The translations under genes and the position numbers were made by a program. 64,000 bases of DNA. Origin: Corella eumyota (lineage: Eukaryota; Chordata; Ascidiacea; Phlebobranchia; Corellidae). Location of the stretch: assembly GCA_963082875.1 (NCBI GenBank), contig OY720102.1, positions 7,192,001-7,256,000 on the forward strand, given 5' to 3'. The notes below the pieces were generated by a model. The model saw only the letters and a list, made by a program, of their open reading frames with translations, ran no database searches and had not been told where the DNA came from. Shown one piece after another: positions 25,501 through 37,500 of the stretch; position 1 is the stretch's first letter; every line of letters starts with the position of its first letter.

Positions 25501-28500
25501 ATTCTTTTTGCCGTTGGGCTTATTTATATAAAAAAAATTTAAATATCAGCATACCCATATTTTTAGACAGAAAAAGATTGTAGGAAATTCGTAAAAATTA
25601 CTTTAAGCTATTCCAAAATAAATTTGACCAGCCAATGTTTAAAAGTAATAGAAAAATTCTATTGTAAAATATTTGCTGTCATGCTTTTTAAAACAATAAA
25701 GTAAAACGAAAAACTTTATAAACGATATAAAAATTAACAACGAATCTCAGGTTTATATTACCAACTGGAAGTCGACACATAACATCTCCAGGCAAAGATG
25801 GAAAAACAGCAGAAGACGGACAAGTGAAAACAATATTTGGAATAATTGTGTCAGAACCATCAACTAACACGAATGTTGGATCACACATATGAGTAACTGT
25901 TTCACCTTCATTGTATCGAGATCGATCTGGTGATATTCCTCCATTGGTAAGTGTATCAGTTGGTCTATTGCAAACTTCAGAATAACCATAGATTTTATTA
26001 ACACAACCAATTATTTTTATAAGATATAAATTAAAAAATAAAAAAATATCAATAAAGATAAGTGAATAAATGTTAAATAATATTTTGACACATACCTGAT
26101 TCTCAACTAAGATCATTTTAATCACACAAGATCAATAAAAAAGTTTAAAGGTTAAAAAATGAAAAAAAAAATTAATCACAGTTTAGCAACAAAATATACC
26201 TGCTCTGCACATTATATCCATTGGTACTACTGGATCAAACAATGTTGTATCCATACAAGTTGTATCAATATCTGGAATCATATTATTTGAACCATCAACT
26301 AGGGTGTACATAGGACTGCATGATATGGTAACCCCATCATTCTCATCATATGTGGAACTATCAGGATCAATTACCCCATTCATTGGTAGGTTTGGTCTAT
26401 TGCAAACTAAAACAAAATTATAAATTTTGTTTACAGAAAAAACACTTTTTTTAATTATAGATTAAAAAGTAAAAAAAAATCTATAAAAGATAACTGAAAA
26501 AAAGTAAATATAATATTTCAAGGAAAAAGAAATGCTTCTTAACTAAGATCATTTTAATTACACAAGATCAATAAAAAATTTTAAAAATTAAAAAATGAAA
26601 AAAAAAAAACAATTTAATCACAGTTTAGCAACAAAATTGACCTGCTCTGCACATTATATCCATTGGTACTACTGGATCAAACATTGTCGTATCCATACAA
26701 GTTGTATCAATATCTGGAATCATATTATTTGAACCATCAACTAGGGTGTACATAGGACTGCATGATATGGTAACCCCATCATTCTCATCATATGTGGAAC
26801 TATCAGGATCAATTACCCCATTCATTGGTAGGTCTGGTCTATTGCAAACTAAAACAAAATTATAAATTTTGTTTACAGAAAAAATATTTTTTTCATTATA
26901 GATTAAAAAAGTCAAAAAAAAACTATAAACATAACTGGAAAAAAGTAAATATAATATTTTAAGGAAAAATACCTGCTTTTTAACTAAGATCATTTTAATC
27001 TTACAAAATCAATAAAAATCTCTTAAAGTTAAAAAATAAAAATGACAACTTAATCACAGTTTAGCAACAAAATTGACCTGCTCTGCACATTATATCCATT
27101 GGTACTACTGGATTAAACAATGTCGTATCCATACAAGTTGTATCAAAATCTGAAATCATATTATTTGAACCATCAACTAGGGTGTACATAGGACTGCATG
27201 ATATGGTAACCCCATCATTTTCATCATATGTGGAAGTATCAGGATCAATTACCCCATTTGTTGGTAGGTCTGGTCTATTGCAAACTAAAACAAAATTATA
27301 AATTTTGTTTACAGAAAAAATACTTTTTTTAATTATAGATTAAAAAAGTAAAAAAAAAAAACTATAAAGATAACTGGAAAAAAGTAAATATAATATTTTA
27401 AGGAAAAATACCTGCTTTTTAACTAAAATCATTTTAATCTCACAAAATCAATAAAAATATCTTAAAGTTAAAAAATAAAAATGACAACTTAATCACAGTT
27501 TAGCAACAAAATTTACCTGCTCTGCACATTATATCAATTGGTACTACTGGATCAAACAATGTTGTATCCATACAAGTTGTATCAATATCTGGAATCATAT
27601 TATTTGAACCATCAACTAGGGTGTACATAGGACTGCATGATATTGTAACACCATCATCCTCATTATAAGTTGGATTATCGGGATTAATTACCCCATTTGT
27701 TGGTAGAGTAGGTCTACTGCACACTTAATATAAAAAGTATGTTGATAATAAACTTAAGCACCCTATAGTTAAAAAGCACTTTTATTGTTTTAAAAAAAAT
27801 TTACTTAATAAATTAAATGAAATTAAGCGATCTTATTTTTAAAATTAAGCAGAATCTTTAACACAAACAATGCTTGAAAAATTGTGCAACCAAACAGATA
27901 ACTAGATTTTTTTTTTAAGTTTACAAACTCCAAAAACAAAAAACGAAATAGTTGATATTTAAATATTAGCATGTTTTTTGCTTATATTGAATCAATAACT
28001 ATCTGGTAATGTGTTTTAACAAAAACAACAACATTCGTTTGAAAATTTTTCTGTAATTAAAGCTGCAATTTTTACCAATTAAGCAAATTAAAATTAAAAA
28101 TTGTTTAATAAATCATGTATGCACTTTTTGTATATATCTCCAAACATAGAGTAACATCAGTTACTCCGACCCAATCCCGAGTTGCCTGTGGCAGGTTGGG
28201 ATATTATAGAGACTAGAATTGGCCGGTAATTATGCTGCTAATTAAGTGTTGGCTCAGCAGGAGTTTGTACCGTTTATAATGCCTAACTCAAGGGCGCTAC
28301 AGCATGAGAGCAGTGGAGATTGAACCCACGACCTCATGGTGGTGGAGCAAGTGTTCTTACCACTACACCACGCTGCTGTTCTGACCACTACATAAAATAA
28401 ATAACTTAATCTAAAAAAGAAAAGTAAATTACTTGCAAAACACCTAATGCCAGAAGGCAAAGGTTCAAACATTGTAGTAGATAAACAGCTTACAACAACA

Positions 28501-31500
28501 TCAGGAATAGGTGAGTCATTATCATCAACAAGTAGATACATTACATTACAAGAAAAAGTTACCATATCATCCTCAACGTACTGTGCATTATCAGGCATGA
28601 TTTGTCCATTTGAAAGCGGATCTGGCCTATTGCATACTGAATAAAAAAAATTACAAAAACATAGTTTTTTTGAAAATGATTAGAAAAATTGTTTTCCTTT
28701 TATTTAAAACTTAGAAAAAAAATGGATGTCTACGGTTGCTTTTACAGTAACTAAACTATACCAGCTTACCAGTTCCCAACAAGAAAAAAATTAAAAAGAA
28801 AACATTTTACATTAAAATATGGAGAATGTTGTAGTAAAATTTATTGTTAAATATAAGGTTCCAGCAGCTTGGTGTAGTAGTAAGAACACTTGCAACAAAA
28901 CTATGAGGGCAGTGGGTTCAATCCCCACCGCTCTAATGATGTAGCGCCCTTAGGTAAGGCACTATTAATGAAATAAACTCCTGCTGAGTCAGCACTTAAT
29001 CAGCAGCATAATTACCAGGCAATTATAGTTTCTATAATATCACAAACTGCCACAGGCAACTCGAGACTGGGTCGGAGTAACTGATGTTACTCTATGTTTA
29101 AGTTGCGCATTCGACTTTCCCACATCGAGAATAAGGATATATCCAAAAAAAAGGTTGAGCCACTTAACAATACAAGTATATACCAGCTCGGCATCTAGCT
29201 TCTGGATGCAAAGGTGGAAAAGCACCGCTTGATGGGCAAGTTAAAGTTATATCAGGAATGATCATGTTAGTGTCATCCACTAATACCATCGGAGAAATAC
29301 AAGAGTGAGTCACCATTTCACCTTCTTCATATTGTGTTTGGTCTGGTGTTAATTGACCACCTGTAAGTGGACTTGGTCGAGGACAAACTGAAACAAATTA
29401 TTTTAAATTTAGTTTTGTTAAACTTGTTTTCAAATGTATTTGTTGTTAACTTGTAAAGAACAACTTAACAACCTAATCATAAAGTAGCATTTGTTACTCA
29501 ACCCAGTGTAAAGATTCCTGGAATATTGTTAACTTTAATTGCCTGCTAGTTTTGATAAGAACACTTGCTACACCACCATGAGGTCGTGGGTTCAATACCC
29601 ACTGCTTTTATGATGCAGCGGCCTTGAGTAAGGTGCTATAAACGGTATAAACTCCTGCTAATCAGCAGCATAATTACTTGGCAATTAAAGTCTCTAAAAT
29701 ATCCCAAACTGCTACAGGCAACTCAAGACTGGTTTAGAGTAACTGATGTTACTCTATGTTTAGGTCGTGCATTGGCCTTCCCACATGAAGGGAAAAAAAA
29801 TTAAAGCAATGTCCTAGTTTCGGTAAATTCTTTCTTTGTGACCATGAACACAAATCAACATTTAAGCTTTACCTGTTGCAGTTCTACACCTAGTTCCTGA
29901 CGGCAAAGATGGAAAAACACCAGAAGGCGGACATGCAAACTCGATATCTGGAATAAGTGTGTCAGAACCATCGACTAACACAAATGTTGGATCGCACATA
30001 TGGGTAACTGTTTCAGGCTCAGTATATTGAGCTTGGTCTGGTGTTATTCCTCCATTAGTAAGTACAGTTGGTCTACTGCAAACTATACAGAATCACAAAA
30101 AAAAATAATTTGTAATAAAGAGACAGATTTTGAATGGTTAAATATGGCATAGCAAAAAAAAAACTTTTCGCTAACAAATTGTAAAAAAAATTAGTCCTCA
30201 GACATAAACCGAAGTTTCATTGCATCATTTAGATTTATAGAAAAGTTTGAATTTAACAAAAACAAAATTCAAAAAAAATAAAAAATTAACTTTTGAAAAT
30301 TTTTCTGTAAAAAAAAAAAAAAAACCAACTTGCACGTAATCTACACATAACATCTCCAGGCAAAGATGGAAAAACAGCAGAAGACGGACAAGTAAAAACA
30401 ATATCTGGAATAATTGTGTCAGAACCATCAACTAATACATGTGTTGGATCGCACATATGAGTAACTGTTTCACCTTCATTGTATCGAGATCGATCTGGTG
30501 ATATTCCTCCATTGGTAAGTGTATCAGTTGGTCTATTGCAAACTACGAACAAAAGTAACCTTTTTAAGTAAGCCAAAAATGATTCCATGACATTTGAACC
30601 CCTTTTATTTGAACCCCTTCATTTGAACCCATTTTAACTGAACTCCTTACATCTAAACCCCTTTATCTGAACCCCTTACACTTAAACCCCTTTTGTTTAA
30701 ACGCCTTGGATTAGAACCCCTTACAGTTGAACCCCTCACATTTAAACTCCTTACATTTAAACCCCTTGAATTTGAAACCCCTTACACCTAAACCACTTAC
30801 ATTTAAACTTTTTTAGTTAAAACCCCTTACATTTAAACTCTTGGGGTTTAAATGAAGGGGTTCAAATAAAGGGATTTTAATGTAAGAGGTTCAAGTGTAA
30901 GGGATTCAAATGTCTGGCCACCGCCAAAAACATTGAGAAAATAACTAAACAACACCAATTACATGCAACAAGTACTTTGTAAAAAGTATTTATCAAATAA
31001 AGCAATACCTGCTCTACACCTAATACCAGGTGGTAAGGGATCAAACATTGCAGTGCTTAAACATGTCCTTTCAATATCCATAATTGGATTATTCATATCG
31101 TCGACTAGAGTGTACATAGGACTACATGAGATTGTTACACCATCATCCTCATTATAAGTTGGATTATCGGGATTAATTTCCCCGTTTGTCGGTAAAGTTG
31201 GTCTTTGGCATACTAAAAAGATAACACATAGAGTATTATAAAACAGCATAATTTTAAATGAAGTATTAATTTTACCTAATATAGAGGCTGAAATATCAAG
31301 ATACCGGCAGCATGGTGTAGTGATAAGAACCCTTGCTACACCACCATGAGGTTGGGGGTTCATTACCCACTGATCTCATTCTGTAGCGCCCTTGAGTAAG
31401 GCGCTATAAACGGTATAAACTCCTGCTGAGCCAGCACTTAATCAGCAGTACAAATATCGGGCAATTATAATCTATAATATCCCAAACTGCAACAGGCAAC

Positions 31501-34500
31501 TCGAGATTAGGTCAGAGTAACTGATGTTACTCTATGTTTAAGTCGTGCATCGACTTTCCCGCATCGAGGATAAAATATATACAAAAAAAAATGAACTACA
31601 TATTTAAAATACCTGCTCTACATCTGGTACCAGTTGGTAAGGAAGCAAACATTGCAGTATTTAAACACATACTCTCAATATCCATAATAGGTGTATTTGA
31701 GCTGTCAACCAGAGTGTACATCGGATTACATGAAAAAATAACAACGTTACCTTCATTGTATTGTGGGATATCAGGGTTAATCATGCCATTTGCAAGAGGT
31801 GTTGGTCTATTGCAAACTAAAATATAAAATGTCATGATTAAATAAAAAAAAAATTTCATAACAATAGATGCAATCGACCGGCAGCGTAGTGTAGTGGTAA
31901 GAACACTTGCTACACCACACATGAGGCTGTGGGTTCAATACCCACTGCTCTTATGCTGTAGCGCCTTAGAGTAAAGTGCTATAAACGGTATGAACTTCTG
32001 CTGAGCCAGCACTTAATCACGAGCTTAATTATTAGACAATTATAATCTATAATATACCAAACTGCCACAGGCAACTCGAGACTAGGTCGGAGTAACTAAT
32101 GTTACTCTATGTTGAAGTCGCGCATTCGACTTTCCCACATCGAGCATAAAGATATATACTAAAAAAAAAAATCTTCATAACAAAAAAGAAGTGACATCAA
32201 GCATTTTAAAATATGATGTCTAAAACTAAAGTACCTGCTCGACATCGAGTGCCAGGTGGTGGTAATGAGCCAAACATCCCTGTAGACAAGCATGTGCTCT
32301 CTATGTCCTCAATATTCATGTCCATGGCATCAACAAGATCATAATTAGCATTGCAGGAAAAAGTAACAGCATTGTTCTCATCATACGCGGACTGGTCGGG
32401 GTTGATAAAACCATTCTGAAGAGGAGTTGGTCTATTGCAAACTAAAATATAAAAAGTTTAATTTCACAACTGTACTTTTATTGCTTAATTTAAAATAATT
32501 TACCCATTTTATTTTTTAGTTAACAATTGTCACTGTGGTGTAGTGGTAAGAACACTTGCTACGCCACACAAGAGGCTGTGGGTTCAATACCCACTGCTCT
32601 TATGCTGTAGCGCCCTTGAGTAAAGTGCTATAAACGGTATGAACTTCTGCTGAGCCAGCACTTAATCACGAGCTTAATTATTAGACAATTATAATCTATA
32701 ATATACCAAACTGCCACAGGCAACTTGAGACTGGGTCGGAGTAACTAATGTTACTCTATGTTAAAGTCGCGCATTCGACTTTCCCACATCGAGCATAAAG
32801 ATATATACTAAAAAAAAAAATCTTCATAACAAAAAAGAAGTGACATCAAGCATTTTAAAATATGATTTCTAAAACTAAAGTACCTGCTCGACATCGAGTG
32901 CCAGGTGGTGGTAATGAGCCAAACATCCCTGTAGACAAGCATGTGCTCTCTATGTCCTCAATATTCATGTCCATGGCATCAACAAGATCATAATTAGCAT
33001 TGCAGGAAAAAGTAACAGCATTGTTCTCATCATACGTGGACTGGTCGGGGTTGATAAAACCATTCTGAAGGGGAGTTGGTCTATTGCAAACTAAAATATA
33101 AAATTTTTTTTTTTTTTTTTTTTTTTTGTATATATCTTTATCCTCGATGTGGGAAAGTCGAATGCGCGACTTAAACATAGAGTAACATAAGTTACTCCGA
33201 CCCAGTCTCGAGTTGCCTGTGGCAGTTTGGAATATTATAGATTATAATTGCCCAATAATTAAGCTGCTGATTAAGTGCTGGCTCAGCAGGAGTTCATACC
33301 GTTTATAGCGCCTTACTCAAGGGCGCTACAGCATGAGATCAGTGGGGATTGAACCCACGACCTCATTTGTGGTGTATCAAGAGTTCTTACCACTACACCA
33401 TGCTGCCGGTTTAAAGTTTAATTTCACAACTGTATTTTTATCGTTTAAATTAAAATAATTTACCCATTTTATTTATTAGTTAACAATTGTCACTGTGGTG
33501 TAGTGGTAAGAACACTTGCTACGCCATACAAGAGATTGCAGGTTTAATCCCCACTGATCTCATGCTGTAGCGCCCTTGAGTAAGGCGCTATAAATGGTAT
33601 GAACTCCTGCTGAGCCAGCACTTAATCAGCAGCATAATTACTGGGCAATTATAATCTATAATATTCCAAATTGCCCTAGGCAACTCGAGACTGGGACGGA
33701 TTAACTGATGTTACTCTATGTTTAAGTCGCGCATTCGACTTTCCCACATCAAGAATAATATATTATAAAATAATATATACAAAAAAAATTAAAAAAATAA
33801 ACTTATTTTCTTAGCATTTTAAGAGTTTATATTTAATATCAAGTCTGCTGCTTAGACAACCATGTAATGTACTCTTATGGAAGTTATGACCCTTCAAGCA
33901 ACAATTTAAGTTAAATGCAAAACTGAATGCCATTTTTGGTAAAAATATGTCGGTTTTATAGTCTACGCATATAATAATTGTACAGCCAAAAAAATACTAA
34001 CCAGCCATAGAAGATATGCACATTGTTCCAGATGGCAACGTTGGAAAAACAGCAGAAGACGGACAAGTAAACACAATATTTGGGATGTTTGTATTGGCAC
34101 CATCAACTAACTCAAATGCTGGATTGCACGAGTGAGTAACTGTTTCACCTTCATTGTATTGAAGTTGATCTGGTGATACTCTTCCATTGGTGAGAGTGAC
34201 GGTGGGTCTATTGCAAACTACAAACAAACAAAAAAATTTATAGGTAAAAAACAGTATTTTTATTTTTAAATAATACAATAAGGTCGAGGGTTCAATTCCC
34301 ACCGCTCTCATGTTATAGCACTCTTAAGTAAGACACTCTTAAGTAAAAACTTCTCCTGAGCCAACACTGAATCAGCAGCATAATTATCGGGCAATTATAT
34401 TCTATATAATATCCCAAACTGTTGAAGGCAACTCGAGACTGAGTCCGAGTAACTGATGTTACTCTATGTTTAGGTCGCACATTCAACCTTCCCACTTTGA

Positions 34501-37500
34501 GGATAAAGATTTATACAAAAAAATGAACCTGCTCTACATCTGGTGCCGGTTGGTATAGGATCAAACATTGCCGTGTTTAAACATGTTCTTTTAATATCCA
34601 TAATGGGATTATTCATATCATCGACTAGAGTGTACATATTCCTACATAAGATTGTAACCATATCATCCTCATTATAAGTTGAAATATCAGGATTAATTAC
34701 CCCATTTGTTGGTAGAGTTGGTCTACTGCAAACTACATAAATGTCAATAATTTTATTTCTTTCGTTAAATTGATATTTTCCTACAGCTTATTCACAAAAA
34801 AAAATTTATATTAAAGCCTTATGAAATTTATATTTAAATTAATATTTCTTAAAAAAACATATATTTCATTTGTCAGAATATGAACCACACTTTCAAAACA
34901 TAAAATTTAGAGGTAATCCGATAATAAAATTACCGAGTGTGGTGTAGTGGTAAGAACACTTGCTATACCACCATGAGGACGTGGGTTCGATCCCTACTGC
35001 TCTCATTCTGTAGCGTCCTTGAGTAAGGCGCTATAAACAGTGTGAACTTGAGCCAGCACTAATCAGCAGCATAATTATCAGGCAATTATAATCTGTAATA
35101 TCTGAAACTGCCAGAGGCATCTAGAGACTAGGTCAGGGCAACTGTTGTTACTCTATGTTAAGGTCGTGCATTCGACCTTTCCACATTGAGGATAAAGATA
35201 AATACAAAAAAATAATACCTGCTCTACACCTTACATCAGTGGGCAATGTATTAAACGACGCCGTGTTTAAACAAGTCCTTTCAATGTCATCAATAGGATT
35301 ATTTAAATTATTTACAAGGATGTACATTAGATTGCAAGAAAATGTAACTACTTCCCCTTCGCTATACATTAGTCTGTCAGGGTCAATTGCTCCATTTGTG
35401 AGTGGAGTCGGTCTACTGCAAACTAAATTAAACATCAATTTTTTAGGCGGATTTATAGTTATCGACTTGCTTTAAATATAGTTTTTTAATATTTATTTAT
35501 TCTTGATTAAAAAAGTCGAACTTTATGACCTGAACAACACTTCGAACAACTGGCAGCATGGTGCAGTGGTAAGAACACTTGCTACACCACCACAAAGTCG
35601 TGGGTTCAATCCCCTCTGCTCTTATGCTGTAGCGCTTAAGTAGGGTGTTATAAGCAGTATAAATTCCTGCTATGCCAGCACTTAATCAGCAGCATAATTA
35701 CCGGGCAATTACAATCTTTATAATATCCTAAACTGCTAAGGGCAACTTGAGACCGGGTCAGAGTAACTAATGTTACTCTATGTTTTGCTCGCGCATTTGA
35801 CCTTCCCACATCGAGGATGGCGATTTTTACAAAAAATAAATAAAAAAATTTGAAATTTCAAGGTGCTATAAACAGTATGAACTCATGCCAAGCCAGCAAT
35901 TAATTAGCAGCATAATTACCGGGCAATTATAATCTTTATAATATCCCAAACTGCTAAGGGCAACTTGAGACTACGTCAAGGTAACAGTTGTTGCATTATG
36001 TTAAGGTCGTAAAGTCAACCTTCCCACAACGACAATAAAGATTTCAATATATAAAAAAAAATTGTAACAGAACATACCCGCATCACACTGTGCAAGCAGT
36101 GGACTAAACGTTCCATCATTTTGACAAGTAACTCGATTTGGGCCTTGTAACTCAAATGGTGGATTACACCCATATGTTAGTGATACGCCGACTTCGTAGG
36201 TTGTCAAGATTGGAGAATAAAATCCATTCACCAAATTAACAGGAGAGGTACACACTATGAAAAAAAATATTTTTTTATTTTGATTAGGATATTTAAGAGT
36301 AAGAAAAAACAATTTTTGAACATAAACCGGTAATTTGAAAAGTCTTATTGGTAATTTTTTATAAGAACTAATATTTATTTCTTGCATATTAAATAATCAA
36401 TAATTAATGATTAAAATTTTAAGACATTTAAAAAAAAAATAAATAACTTGTGTGGTGTAGTGGTTAGAACACTTGGCTTTATCACATAAGGTCCTGGGTT
36501 CAATTCCCACAAATCTAATGTTGTAGTGTCTTTGCCAAAAACAGTATATAGGCCACTTTAAGACTAAGTCTTTGTAAAAGCAACCTTTTCACATTGAGAA
36601 AAAATTTTTTTTTGTATATATCTTTATCCTCGATGTGGGAAAGTCGAATGTGAGACTTAAACATAGAGTAACATTAGTTACTTTGACCCAGTCTCGAGTT
36701 GCCTTTAGCAGTTTGGGATAATATATAGAATATAATTGCCTGATAATTATGCTCCTGATTAAGTGTTGGCTCAGCAGGAGTTCATACCGTTTATAGCGGC
36801 TTACTCAAGGGTGCTAAAGCGTGAGATTAGTAGAAATTAAACCCACAACCTCATGTGTGGTGTAGCAATTGTTCTTATATAAAAAATTGTTAAAATATAT
36901 AAGAAAAATTGGTAATTTGTTAAGAGCAACAGTTTCTTACATATTATGCACTCAGCATTAAGTGCAGTGAACTCCCCAGTCAAAAGGCATATGACAAAAT
37001 CTGATCCTAGTAATCTGTAGCCGAAATTGCAGGTATATGTAACAGACATGCCGATGGGGTAGGTAGTCAGTTTAGGTTCAAAATCACCATTCCCCAAAAT
37101 CGATGGATTACTGCATACTGTAAATTTAAAAAAAAACGATTGTTTTATGAAATTGCAAATAAACTGAATAAACAAGAAACAACAAATATTTGCTTTTAGT
37201 AATTTTATATTTATTTATTTGGAATTTATAGATTGTACTATACGGCCCTTGGTAATTTTCTCTTGTACTTTACGGCCCTTGCTAATTCGTGCTTGTACAT
37301 TACGCAAAATTATTTGTAAAGACCAGCAAATTCAAAAGAGAATTAGCAGGGACTGTAAAGCACAAAGTGGAATTAGCAAGTAATGTGGATTAAGAAAAAG
37401 AACTAACAAAAATAAGTTGGTGTAGTGGTAAGAACACTTGCTACACCACACATGAGGTCGTGGATTCAATCCCCACTGATCTCATGCTGTATCGCACTAT

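Larger units (their letters stand above)
32160..33495. repeat. Tandem duplication of a CCP exon with its flanking SINE (649-bp offset)
   Basis: 32160-32535 and 32808-33495 match almost base for base, including CCP exons 32441-32235 and 33090-32884 (offset 649). The second copy is interrupted by a minus-oriented SINE at 33104-33409 that the first lacks, so that SINE arrived after the duplication. Confidence 0.92.

Noticed and set aside
25316-25531. 71-codon plus-strand Lys-rich frame
   Set aside because: AT-rich intron sequence of gene B without domain or splice support.
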